From NCBI RefSeq assembly GCF_012295525.1, contig NZ_CP051167.1, positions 124,001-188,000 on the forward strand: DNA of 64,000 bases, given 5' to 3'. Shown here piece by piece: positions 55,405-63,772 of the stretch (positions are counted from its first letter, which is position 1; each line of letters starts with the position of its first letter). The notes beneath the pieces are model-generated. The model saw nothing but the letters and a program-made list of their open reading frames with translations, was not told the DNA's origin and did no database searches. The DNA comes from Oxynema aestuarii AP17 (GTDB lineage Bacteria > Cyanobacteriota > Cyanobacteriia > Cyanobacteriales > Laspinemataceae). A program made the position numbers and the translations under genes.

Positions 55405-58400
55405 TTAAGCGGCGGTGGTCGCGCCGAACTGGGTCAAGTAGCGGAAAGCTTTGACGATCGCCGTCGCACAAACGTAGGGGGACGTATCGTAAAAGGCGCG
55501 CCACGCGGCGGCTTTATCCTCGTCGTAGCGATCGCCGCGTTCGGGATGGCGGTCCAACCACGCCAAGCGTACCGCATGACCGATCAACACGTCGAGGACG
55601 ATATACTCTTCAATCTGCAAACTCGGGTTGCGTTCGCAAATCGCCGCCAACTCCATCAGCGTCTCGATATTCACTTGGCGGTAGGCGGGGGCCTGAATCT
55701 TGTTGAGCAGATGTTCCACCCGCAGGGCGAAATTTTTCTCACCCGGTGTCATCTCTGCCAAAATAAGCTCGCTGTCGATGCGGTTGCGCCGTTCTAACTT
55801 ATCCCCGACGACAATCCCCTTGCAGTGACGCAGCACTTCCCACACCCGGGGATAAAAATCCTTGGGAACGCGACAGGCGGCCCCGTCCAACTGGCGACGG
55901 CGGTGCCAACTTTCTAGGGTTTCGTCGGGGTCGTGAGGAGAGGGTAACACGACCCAATCGATTTCCTGTTCCGGCTGTCTCACGTGTAAAGATTCCTGTT
56001 GCTTCAACAGTTGATTCATCCCGGCGAAGCCTTCGAGTACTTGACGCAAGCGGGTTTTAATCTCGAACGGACTCAACTCCATCAGTCGTTCGTAGGCTTC
56101 GTCCTGGGTCAACTTCAACTCTTTGGCGAGTTCGCTGGTCAACAGTAAGATGAAATAACTGATCCGCAAGATCAAAAATCCTTTAAACAAATGGGGGTCG
56201 GATTTGATCAGCAAACCCATATAAATGAGGATTTCCTGGGTTAAAACCCGTTCGCGGATGTCTTCGCTGCAAAATTCGGCGATTTTCTCGACGACTTCGG
56301 TGTGAGACATGGGGCGATCGATCGCGGAATCTTCGCTAAACGCTTTACCGACCGCAATCAATTTCTGGCGCACGAGAATATCGGTGACCGCATCGGATAA
56401 GCCGATATCGACTTTTTTCAACAATCCGGCGGCGTGACGGACGACGGCCCAATGAATTTTCGGTTCGCCGGGACTGTCTTTTTCCGAGGGGAGGCGATCG
56501 CGTCCGGCGGTTCGTTCGGCGAGCAGTTCGGAACTCATCGGCCTGCCGTTACCTGCTTTATAATACACTTCCTCGATTAAATCGGCGACGGTGACCGGGC
56601 GATCGCCCCGACCCAATCCAGTATCGAACTCCAACCCTTTGAGGCGCGATAACGTTCGCAACCATTCGATTTGTTCGTACAAGTTTTCCGACTGGCGCAA
56701 ACTAGAAATCAACAGGTTCAAATCGGTTTCGCATTCGATTGCGAACTCTTGCGTATTGCTCAACGGCTGGTTTTTACCCGGATGATACGCCAGGAAATAA
56801 CAGGCGGGCTCGGCTTTTTGTACCGGAGCTTCGGGAAACTCGAAATCGTGCAGGTATTCGATCCGCTCGATACTACTCGTGAGCATCAGTTGATTGAGCC
56901 GCCCCAACCGCACCGGGGTTCCCTGACAGTTCCCGCTTCGCAGTTCTTTCATCAGTTCGAGCAACGCGGGTAAAATCCCTTCTCCGGCGCCACTGGTTTC
57001 GAGCATGGCGGGGGTCAGCAACAAGGTCACCGTGGGACGTCCGACCCCCTGACCGCCGATTTGTGGTTTGCGCCACCAATGGCGGTGAATGTAAGCCAGT
57101 TCGCTTTTAATTTGGGCGACCAGGAAATGATAATCGAGGGTGAGATAAAATTCCTGCTGGTCGAGGAAGGACGGTAAAAACACCATCGTTTCCCCGCGAA
57201 TGCGAAAAATATTAGAGGTGGTTAAACTCCGCAAGCGCCGCAGGGGACGTCCGCTCAGTCCGAGTTTGTCGTTACGTCCGATCTGAGTATAGGCGGCGGC
57301 GAGTTCTCGTGCTTGCCGAATTTGGATCGGTTCGACTTCGGCGGGGGTTTGGGTGGCGATTCCGTGATAGGCGAGTTCCGCTTGCAGGTCTTCGTCTTGG
57401 GCCAGTAAGGCGATTTGTACCACGGGTTTGCGGTGTCCGGTGGCGTGGCGATGGCGTCCGAGGGGGTCGAGGTCGCCGCGATTGATTAAGCCGTCGGCGA
57501 GCAGTTGACCGAGAAAATAGAGGCTTTGAGCCCAAACGAGGGGGATGTTGTCGTTGGGGAGTCGTTCTTGGGAGTGAGGGTTGGCGCGTTCGGCTTCGAC
57601 GCGATCGCCGCTCACATAGTACAGTTCCGGTAAGAGGCGATAACCGTCGCGTTCGACCAAGACGGATTCGAGGCGCTCTTGGTATTCGGAGATCGCCGCG
57701 CGATCGCCCCGGAACAGGGCGTCTAACAATAAATAAGCAAAAAATAACGGCCACTCACATTCGATATGCTCGAACTGTTGCAGTTCCCACGGCTCGTAAT
57801 GCAGCCGCTCCGTATCTTCTAAAACCGTTTGGTGACCGTCGCGCAAAAACCGCTTACAGCCGTATTTCCCTTGCAGTTTGTCGATGATTTTATTGCGAGT
57901 GCGATCGATTAACTCTGCATCTTCCACGGCAAACGCGGGAAAGCCGATCGTACTTAATAACGCCGCATCCACTTCTTTAGAACTCGACTCGCGCGGCAAT
58001 AGCGATTCTAAGGTCATCCGCGCCCGCGCGATCTCGTCGCCGAGGACGTGGATCGTCGATAAGTGAGAACCGCGCACCCCAAACAAGTCGATCCCGTTAA
58101 TCGCTTCTAACGCCGCCAGGGCTATCCCCACCGAGGAGGCGTTGAGTTCGGGATTGCCTTTATTAATTTTATTGCCCCGTTCCCAGATGCCGTAATCCGG
58201 GGTGCGATAGGTGCGTCCGATGTAGTAAACCAGATTTTGGATAAAGTTCACTTCATCGAGGGTATAGATGATGTTGAGCCCGGAGGCGGTCATCTGGGCT
58301 AACATCAGCAAGAATAAGGAGGTCGCGTCGAGTTGCAGGTGTCCCCACTCGTCATCGCCGACGACGGTGGTCCCGGTTCGGGTGTCGTATTTGGCGTGCA

Positions 58401-58746
58401 AGCAGTCGAGAGGGGAGTTGGTTTCTTTGAATTTTTCGACTTTGTCCGCTTGACTCATCATCGAGAAGAGTAAGCCGCGCATCAGTTTGACGACGCTATG
58501 TTCGAGTTCGTAGGTTCGCCCGTCTACATCTTTATTGTTGCGATACGCCAGGGCTAGCCCCCAAACGGCGAGGATACTGTAGACGTTATCTCGAACCCAA
58601 GCATCGGTGTAATCGCCGTGGGCGTTGACTGCGGTACTGGCGGGGAGTAAGCCCGTAATCGGATTTTGGCGGACGAGGATGATGTCGTGAATTTGACGGT
58701 AGTAATACTCTAGACGTGCTTGACGTTGTTCGGTCGGTAAGGCCAT
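55405..58746 (-). CDS. GH15-family protein related to phosphorylase kinase alpha/beta subunits
   Basis: 1113 residues, soluble. The N-terminal half is an (alpha/alpha)6-type glucoamylase-like domain: GLLPASTAVNAHGDYTDAWVRDNVYSILAVWGLALAY, DCLHAKYDTRTG, WGHLQLDATSLFLLML, GIWERGNKINKGNPELNASSVGIALAALEAI and PNDNIPLVWAQSLYFLGQLL. These words are characteristic of the regulatory alpha/beta subunits of eukaryotic phosphorylase kinase and their bacterial relatives. The C-terminal half (about 560-1113) includes the matching C-terminal region (LARQKLI..., EVVEKIAEFCSEDIRERVLTQEILIYMGLL, AYERLMELSPFEIKTRLRQVL). It probably hydrolyses or binds an alpha-glucan and may tune glycogen use; catalysis is not proven. 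It has its own terminator. Confidence 0.8.
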   Translation of the reverse strand: MALPTEQRQARLEYYYRQIHDIILVRQNPITGLLPASTAVNAHGDYTDAWVRDNVYSILAVWGLALAYRNNKDVDGRTYELEHSVVKLMRGLLFSMMSQADKVEKFKETNSPLDCLHAKYDTRTGTTVVGDDEWGHLQLDATSLFLLMLAQMTASGLNIIYTLDEVNFIQNLVYYIGRTYRTPDYGIWERGNKINKGNPELNASSVGIALAALEAINGIDLFGVRGSHLSTIHVLGDEIARARMTLESLLPRESSSKEVDAALLSTIGFPAFAVEDAELIDRTRNKIIDKLQGKYGCKRFLRDGHQTVLEDTERLHYEPWELQQFEHIECEWPLFFAYLLLDALFRGDRAAISEYQERLESVLVERDGYRLLPELYYVSGDRVEAERANPHSQERLPNDNIPLVWAQSLYFLGQLLADGLINRGDLDPLGRHRHATGHRKPVVQIALLAQDEDLQAELAYHGIATQTPAEVEPIQIRQARELAAAYTQIGRNDKLGLSGRPLRRLRSLTTSNIFRIRGETMVFLPSFLDQQEFYLTLDYHFLVAQIKSELAYIHRHWWRKPQIGGQGVGRPTVTLLLTPAMLETSGAGEGILPALLELMKELRSGNCQGTPVRLGRLNQLMLTSSIERIEYLHDFEFPEAPVQKAEPACYFLAYHPGKNQPLSNTQEFAIECETDLNLLISSLRQSENLYEQIEWLRTLSRLKGLEFDTGLGRGDRPVTVADLIEEVYYKAGNGRPMSSELLAERTAGRDRLPSEKDSPGEPKIHWAVVRHAAGLLKKVDIGLSDAVTDILVRQKLIAVGKAFSEDSAIDRPMSHTEVVEKIAEFCSEDIRERVLTQEILIYMGLLIKSDPHLFKGFLILRISYFILLLTSELAKELKLTQDEAYERLMELSPFEIKTRLRQVLEGFAGMNQLLKQQESLHVRQPEQEIDWVVLPSPHDPDETLESWHRRRQLDGAACRVPKDFYPRVWEVLRHCKGIVVGDKLERRNRIDSELILAEMTPGEKNFALRVEHLLNKIQAPAYRQVNIETLMELAAICERNPSLQIEEYIVLDVLIGHAVRLAWLDRHPERGDRYDEDKAAAWRAFYDTSPYVCATAIVKAFRYLTQFGATTAA

Positions 58747-59166
58747 GAGGTTTATTCGGTGGTTGCCGGAGGATCGGGTGTGGGAAGGGGAAAGATCGAA
58801 CAGAATTTAACAGTGAAGCTATCGAAGGCGGAACGGAATCGGCGCGATCGCCTGTCCGGCCTCAAGTGTATTATCCCATCCCTTAAACCTCGCGATCGCG
58901 CCGGGTTCCATGGCGGCGATCGCCTCCACCCCGGCCAGGCATCTATACCAAATCTTTATCAAAATTGCAACCATCTTTTCCTGACCTTTACCACAAAGGG
59001 GGGTAAATAGCAATATCTTTAGAAGATAGAGTTAAAGACAATCTTTTGTCACACTCTCCGGCTTGGATGCCCTCAGTCTACGAACGGAGAGGGAAATCAC
59101 GAGCCGTTTCTTCTTTTTATTGCCAAGGGCGATCTTGCCCAGCCTGTTAAATCTGAGGTGATAGCT
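58747..59166. promoter_or_regulatory. Divergent intergenic region
   Basis: 420 bp between the GH15-like gene and the 43-residue gene. Contains HIP1 sites and a short inverted repeat GACAA-TCTT-TTGTC (about 59037-59050). Minus-strand open frames here are not protein-like. No clear consensus promoter. Confidence 0.35.
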
Positions 59167-59298
59167 ATGTCTTCTCGCTATAACGAACACAATGCTCCTT
59201 TCGTCCGCATTGTCTATTCTAAAGTCCACATAAATGGCAAAATGCAACTCGTTCCGATGGAATTGTACGCCGATGGTTCTGTCAAACGCAGTGCTTGA
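59167..59298 (+). CDS. Conserved-looking 43-residue protein
   Basis: GAGGTGAT lies 5-12 bases before ATG, a strong ribosome site. MSSRYNEHNAPFVRIVYSKV is followed by HINGKMQLVPMELYADGSVKRSA. The pattern (basic, soluble, two beta strands, ending shortly after a DGSV turn) and clean start and stop suggest a genuine small gene. It has its own terminator 70 bp downstream (59368-59393). I cannot name a family or function. Confidence 0.75.
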   Translation: MSSRYNEHNAPFVRIVYSKVHINGKMQLVPMELYADGSVKRSA

Positions 59299-59367
59299 GG
59301 TTTTGACGGCGCGATCGCCCTTTTTCAAGTTTCAAAATTTATCGTATCCGAACTAACAAGGAATGGC

Positions 59368-59393
59368 AGGCACGCGATCGCGTGCCTTTTTTT
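59368..59393 (+). terminator. Intrinsic terminator built on a HIP1 palindrome
   Basis: AGGCACGCG/CGCGTGCCT around a central AT gives a perfect 20-base palindrome containing GCGATCGC, followed by seven T. Confidence 0.85.
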
Positions 59394-59456
59394 GTTCTTT
59401 TTCTCTCGATTTGACCCTTGCTCTCTCTGGGAATTGGGGCGATCGCCCCGATCGCT

Positions 59457-59984
59457 TTAGTTTTCTGTCGGTAATAATTCGATACGATATTGAGTGGCAA
59501 CGTAATAAAAAAAGCGATAGTAATCGTCAAAAACTTCGCTCGGCGATCGCCCTCGCCATTGATAGCGAATGTCATCGCGAACGATGGTGAGCGTCATCGA
59601 ACTTTCTCTGGTTCCCAACTCGACGGCGAGGGCGCCGTGTAAACCCTGTGCGGTGGTAAAGTTTTCCGGTTTGAGCGGCGCCGGATGGTCTTGGGTCGCA
59701 TTCAAACCTTGGATGTTGTATCCTCCCCAACCGCGAATTTCGACGGTGGGGTTTTTGGGGTCGAAAAACACTTGTCCGTCCCCATTACTGGGGATCGGCC
59801 CGACAATCCAATTGCTCGGATAGGGAAACTCGAAACCGTAGCGCTCGTTATGATAGGTCTTCCAATGAATCGCTTCCGATCTGTGTTGTGAAGGCGAACA
59901 GCCACTCAACAAGACGACCAGACCGAGCAAACAGCCGACCTCGGTCACCTTCTCTATCCATTTGGAGCTGGCAGAACCCTTCAT
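59457..59984 (-). CDS. Lipoprotein of unknown function, PsbP-like C-terminal region
   Basis: 175 residues. The signal segment GCLLGLVVLLSGC ends in a lipobox (LLSGC, Cys29), so the protein should be lipid-anchored. The mature part has WKTYHNERYGFEFPYPSNW, QVFFDPKNPTVEIRGWGGYNI and TIVRDDIRYQWRGRSPSEVFDDYYRFFYYV. The YGFEFPYPSNW...TVEI pattern is reminiscent of PsbP/LpqN-like lipoproteins, but similarity by eye is weak. Single gene. Location would be the thylakoid lumen or periplasm. Confidence 0.7.
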   Translation of the reverse strand: MKGSASSKWIEKVTEVGCLLGLVVLLSGCSPSQHRSEAIHWKTYHNERYGFEFPYPSNWIVGPIPSNGDGQVFFDPKNPTVEIRGWGGYNIQGLNATQDHPAPLKPENFTTAQGLHGALAVELGTRESSMTLTIVRDDIRYQWRGRSPSEVFDDYYRFFYYVATQYRIELLPTEN

Positions 59985-60152
59985 GACCCGTATAGTTGCT
60001 CCCGTCGATCTCTAGATCTCTAGGTCGATCTTGGCATTAGTTCGGTTTCGCGGCGATCGCGCGATCGCGCTGTAAGTCTATCGGGAGCGGCAATTTCGGC
60101 TAATTTTTCTCTTCCCACGGCGAGTCCCCCGCCCCGGCGATCGCCCGGTTAA

Positions 60153-60169
60153 TGTAACGAAATATTACA
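60153..60169. promoter_or_regulatory. Candidate operator upstream of the RHH-ycf46 cluster
   Basis: Inverted repeat TGTAA-N7-TTACA, 91 bp before the RHH gene. It is not the NtcA spacing (GTA-N8-TAC). The RHH protein itself is a natural candidate to bind it. No experiment supports this. Confidence 0.3.
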
Positions 60170-60260
60170 ATAATGACGTTAAAGCGTCTTGCCATCTTGA
60201 CAGCCACCGATCCCCCCGCTATGGTGTGATTCATACCCGGGTAAATCAATTCTGCGTCCT

Positions 60261-60614
60261 ATGCAAGATAAGCAAAAGGTTACATTGTATCTGCCTCCCG
60301 AACTGCATCGTCAGCTCAAGATACGAGCGGCAGTAGATTCCGAACCGATGTCGGCGATCGCCGAACGGGCGATCGAGTTTTACATGACTCATTCCGAAGC
60401 GATCGAAGAATTGGAATCTTCTTACTACGGGCGAACCCACCAGGTTTACAACTGCCCCGACTGTGCCAGCTCCGTAGTGATTCGCGATGGCGAACTGGTC
60501 TCCCTAGGGAACCGACCGAGCATCATCGCTGACGACGAGTTACCCGTAGATAAAGTGGAAACCGTCAAATCCAAAAACGACCAGCAAGGAGAAGAACAAC
60601 TCGTCCCTTGCTAA
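60261..60614 (+). CDS. Ribbon-helix-helix-type small protein with CxxC motif
   Basis: 117 residues. The N-terminal QKVTLYLPPELHRQLKIRAAVDSEPMSAIAERAIEFYM has the beta-strand plus two-helix layout of ribbon-helix-helix DNA-binding proteins (VTLYLPPELH). The middle YNCPDCASSVVIRDGELVSL has one CxxC, too few for a full zinc site unless the protein dimerises or uses the C-terminal Cys. The tail is charged. It precedes ycf46 by about 100 bp on the same strand; in Synechocystis the ycf46 homologue slr0374 lies in a stress-responsive operon, and this gene may be its local regulator. Confidence 0.75.
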   Translation: MQDKQKVTLYLPPELHRQLKIRAAVDSEPMSAIAERAIEFYMTHSEAIEELESSYYGRTHQVYNCPDCASSVVIRDGELVSLGNRPSIIADDELPVDKVETVKSKNDQQGEEQLVPC

Positions 60615-60715
60615 CGGCTCAATCTTCCAATCGAGGAGATGTTTGCTCCTGACTACCGAGAAGGGGCATTAGGATAAGCGCACTGTAGGCACCGTCTCTA
60701 ATTAGGTCGATCGTC

Positions 60716-62224
60716 ATGAAAGAAGAGCTCAGCATCTTAATCCAAGCTCAATATCCACTGATCTACCTCGTCACTTCCGAGGAAGAGCGGGCCGAGCAAG
60801 CTATCTCGACGATCGCTCAGGTCAAGCCCCAGCAACGGCTGTTCGTATGGACGGTCACCCACGGGATAGTTGAGTACGGTCAACCCTTGAACACGACCCA
60901 ACACAACACCGTATCGCCGGAAGCGGCGATCGAGTGGGTTATCCGTCAGAGAGAGCCAGGTCTTTACGTATTCAAAGACTTGCATCCCTTTATCGAGTCT
61001 CCGGCAACCACGCGCTGGCTCAGAGATGCGATCGCGAGCTTCAAAGGCACCCAAAAAGCGATTATCCTGATGTCGCCCATCCAGCAGGTTCCCATCGAAC
61101 TCGAAAAAGAAGTCATCGTCTTAGACTTTCCCCTTCCCAATCTTTCCGAGCTCAACGAAGTTCTCAGCCAAAGACTCGAAGGAAGTCGCAATCGGCGCAT
61201 CAGTACCGACACCCGCGAAAAGCTACTCAAAGCGGCATTAGGGCTGACCCGAGACGAAGCCGAGAAAGTCTATCGGAAAGCCCAAGTCACCAACGGACGA
61301 CTCACCGATTCCGAAGTCGAGATCGTGCTGTCCGAAAAGAAACAGCTCATCCGACGCAACGGCATCCTCGAATATATCGAAGAAGACGAAACCCTCGACT
61401 CCGTAGGCGGACTCGAAGAACTCAAACGGTGGCTGAGGCAACGTTCCAATGCCTTCACCGAACGGGCGCGAGAATACGGTTTACCCCAACCTAAAGGGAT
61501 GTTGATCCTCGGCGTCCCGGGATGTGGAAAGTCCCTGATCGCGAAAACCACTGCTCGCTTGTGGAGCTTGCCCTTACTGAGACTGGATATGGGCCGCGTC
61601 TACGACGGTTCGATGGTCGGTCGGTCCGAAGCGAACTTACGCAACGCTCTCAAAACCGCCGAATCGATTTCGCCAGCCATTCTGTTCATCGACGAACTCG
61701 ACAAAGCTTTTGCGGGAAGCACCGGGTCGGCAGACTCCGACGGAGGAACCTCCAGCCGCATTTTCGGCTCCTTCCTGACCTGGATGCAAGAAAAAACCTC
61801 TCCCGTCTTCGTGATGGCGACGGCGAACCGCGTCGAACGCCTCCCCGGCGAATTTCTCAGAAAAGGCCGCTTTGACGAGATCTTCTTCGTAGACCTTCCC
61901 AACAACGAAGAACGCCAAGATATTTTCAACATTCACCTGTGCAAACGCCGTCACGATATCTCTCGCTTCGATATCGAACAACTGGCCAAAGTCTCCGACG
62001 GATTTTCCGGCGCAGAAATCGAGCAAGCCGTCATTGCCGCGATGTACGAGGCATTTGCTCAAGATAGAGAATTCACGCAGTTGGACATCATCGCCGCGAT
62101 CAAATCGACGCTGCCATTGTCCAAGACCATGACCGAACAAGTCACGGCCTTGCGCGAATGGGCCCGGCAGCGCGCCCGTCCGGCTGCATCCTCCGTCGCC
62201 GAATACCAGCGATTGGAGTTCTAA
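60716..62224 (+). CDS. ycf46: Ycf46-type AAA+ ATPase
   Basis: 502 residues. The N-terminal MKEELSILIQAQYPLIYLVT is characteristic of Ycf46 proteins of cyanobacteria and algal plastids. A second region about 225-245 (ETLDSVGGLEELKRWL) leads into the AAA core: Walker A GVPGCGKS (about 265-272), pore-loop-like RVYDGSMVG, Walker B ILFIDELDKAF (about 322), sensor-1 MATANRVERLP, Arg finger FLRKGRFDEIFF, and a C-terminal lid with GFSGAEIEQAV. All ATPase residues are intact. The Synechocystis homologue Slr0374 has been linked to CO2 use and stress response. It is co-oriented with the DUF1257/ycf35 gene, with two hairpins between them. Confidence 0.95.
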   Translation: MKEELSILIQAQYPLIYLVTSEEERAEQAISTIAQVKPQQRLFVWTVTHGIVEYGQPLNTTQHNTVSPEAAIEWVIRQREPGLYVFKDLHPFIESPATTRWLRDAIASFKGTQKAIILMSPIQQVPIELEKEVIVLDFPLPNLSELNEVLSQRLEGSRNRRISTDTREKLLKAALGLTRDEAEKVYRKAQVTNGRLTDSEVEIVLSEKKQLIRRNGILEYIEEDETLDSVGGLEELKRWLRQRSNAFTERAREYGLPQPKGMLILGVPGCGKSLIAKTTARLWSLPLLRLDMGRVYDGSMVGRSEANLRNALKTAESISPAILFIDELDKAFAGSTGSADSDGGTSSRIFGSFLTWMQEKTSPVFVMATANRVERLPGEFLRKGRFDEIFFVDLPNNEERQDIFNIHLCKRRHDISRFDIEQLAKVSDGFSGAEIEQAVIAAMYEAFAQDREFTQLDIIAAIKSTLPLSKTMTEQVTALREWARQRARPAASSVAEYQRLEF

Positions 62225-62231
62225 AAGCTTT

Positions 62232-62281
62232 CTCCTGACTTCCCAATCAGGAGTAAAGGCTAGTAAGGATAACTTGCTAGC
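62232..62281 (+). other. Two hairpins in the ycf46-ycf35 spacer
   Basis: CTCCTGA/TCAGGAG (62232-62238, 62247-62253) and GCTAGTAAG/CTTGCTAGC (62259-62267, 62273-62281, one G-T). No T-tract follows, so they are more likely RNA processing or stabilising structures than a full stop. Confidence 0.45.
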
Positions 62282-62371
62282 AGTTCCCAAAAAACGCCGC
62301 CCTCAATAAGCGGCTCCCTTGATAATCAAAACGTTGTCGTTTCTCTCGAAATCCTACTGGAGGAAATCCCA

Positions 62372-62725
62372 ATGTCTCACTTTAGCACTCTTCGTACCAA
62401 AATCACCGATTCCGAAATCCTGAAAACCTCTCTGCGCGATTTAGGGATTGCCGTTAAGACGAATGCCGACGTCCGTGGATACAACGGTCAGCGCGTGCGT
62501 GCCGATTTGGTGGCCGTCCTCGAAGGCGAATACGATCTCGGCTGGTCTCGCAACAGCGACGGTTCTTTCGATCTGATTGCCGACCTCTGGGGTGTTGCGA
62601 AGAAGCACAACCAGACCGAATTGATCAATTCGATCAATCAGAAGTACGCCGTCAATAAGACCTTAGCCGAAGTGCGTCGTCCCGGCTTACAGAATGCCAA
62701 CGTCAAGCTCGTCGTCCAAAAGTAA
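62372..62725 (+). CDS. ycf35: DUF1257 / Ycf35 family protein
   Basis: 117 residues; GGAGGAAATCCC before ATG is a strong ribosome site. MSHFSTLRTKITDSEILKTS, then DLGIAVKTNADVRGYNGQRVRADLVAVLEGEYDLGW and FDLIADLWGVAKKHNQTELINSINQKYAVNKTLAE are typical Ycf35/DUF1257 text. The family occurs in cyanobacteria, plastids and bacteriophages of cyanobacteria. The function is not known; its position after ycf46 suggests a joint role. The terminator at 62753-62785 closes the unit. Confidence 0.93.
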   Translation: MSHFSTLRTKITDSEILKTSLRDLGIAVKTNADVRGYNGQRVRADLVAVLEGEYDLGWSRNSDGSFDLIADLWGVAKKHNQTELINSINQKYAVNKTLAEVRRPGLQNANVKLVVQK

Positions 62726-62752
62726 TCTGACAGAGCGCGTTCCCAAACTGAG

Positions 62753-62785
62753 CGGGTTAACCAAGCGGGTTAACCCGTTTTTTTT
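62753..62785 (+). terminator. Intrinsic terminator after ycf35
   Basis: GGGTTAACC and GGTTAACCC form a 9-bp stem around AAGCG, followed by G and about nine T. A shorter stem from the second CGGGTTAACCCG alone is also possible. Confidence 0.85.
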
Positions 62786-62908
62786 TGGGGAGTTAGAAGG
62801 CAAAAGGCATTCGTAACGATCGCTTCTTCAGACACAAGTCAGGGGTCAGGAGTTAGAATAAATCGGTCTAATCTCAACTCTAAAATCTCAAGTCTAAAAT
62901 CCATTTCT

Positions 62909-63772
62909 ATGCAATTTTTCAGCTCCGAGGTAGATCGACAAATCCGCCAACTGATTCGTCAGTGCGGTCGACAAGCGCGACAACTCGCTCAAGAAAATTA
63001 TCGGGTTTCGCAGAAAGGACCGGACGATTACGTGACGAGTGTCGATCGCGAGCTGGACCGACAGCTTTCGGCGGGATTTTCGCTGTTATTCCCCGAGGAC
63101 GGCACGATTACGGAGGAAAACGAACGATCGCGCGCTGCGTTTACCGCAGGATATCGCAATTTGTGGTGTATCGACCCTCTCGATGGTACCGAGGGCTTCA
63201 TTCACGGCGAACCCCATTACGCGGTGATGGTGGGGTTGCTGCACGAGTTGCAACCCGTGGCGGGATGGATTTACGCCCCCGCGACTGACGAGCTATTTTA
63301 CGGGGACGGCGATCGCGGGTTGTGGCAAACCCGAGGAGACGGCGATCCCCAAACCCTAGACCCCGTGGAACCTCTAGCCCCGGCTCGCACCGATCGCCGC
63401 ATGGTCATCGGGGATAAGGACGAGCGCAATTTCGGCGAGGCGATCGCCCGCCAGATTCCCGGAGGGGTCGAGTTTTACTCCCTCGGCAGTTTCGGACTCA
63501 AAGTCATGGAAGTGATCTGCGGTCGCGCGGGTCTTTACATCTATCTCAACGGTCGGGTCAAAGTGTGGGATACTGCCGGACCGGTGGCGTTGGCGCGCGC
63601 TGCAGGCTTGACCTGTTGCGATTTAGACGGCAATCCCCTCAGCTTCGACCCGGAGGCGATCGCCCCGGATACCCTGGCTCACTTGCAACCAATCCTGATC
63701 GGATGGCCCAGCTATATCGAGGCGTGGCGATCGCCGATCCGCGAAGCGGTGTTGGCGACCTCTCGACCCTAA
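62909..63772 (+). CDS. CysQ/inositol monophosphatase-family phosphatase
   Basis: 287 residues. The lithium-sensitive phosphatase motifs are complete: DYVTSVDRELDRQL (motif preceding metal site), ITEEN with metal Glu, CIDPLDGTEGFIHG (DPLDGT, metal Asp pair) and VKVWDTAGPVALARAAG (WDxxGP). Candidates are 3'(2'),5'-bisphosphate nucleotidase (CysQ, removing PAP in sulfate assimilation) or an inositol/fructose phosphatase. The EGFI after DPLDGT favours the CysQ side. Its stop codon overlaps that of the convergent permease (CTAA). Confidence 0.88.
   Translation: MQFFSSEVDRQIRQLIRQCGRQARQLAQENYRVSQKGPDDYVTSVDRELDRQLSAGFSLLFPEDGTITEENERSRAAFTAGYRNLWCIDPLDGTEGFIHGEPHYAVMVGLLHELQPVAGWIYAPATDELFYGDGDRGLWQTRGDGDPQTLDPVEPLAPARTDRRMVIGDKDERNFGEAIARQIPGGVEFYSLGSFGLKVMEVICGRAGLYIYLNGRVKVWDTAGPVALARAAGLTCCDLDGNPLSFDPEAIAPDTLAHLQPILIGWPSYIEAWRSPIREAVLATSRP

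Noticed and set aside
60153-60169. Considered as an NtcA site
   Set aside because: Spacing between GTA and TAC is 9, not 8, so only a generic inverted repeat is claimed.
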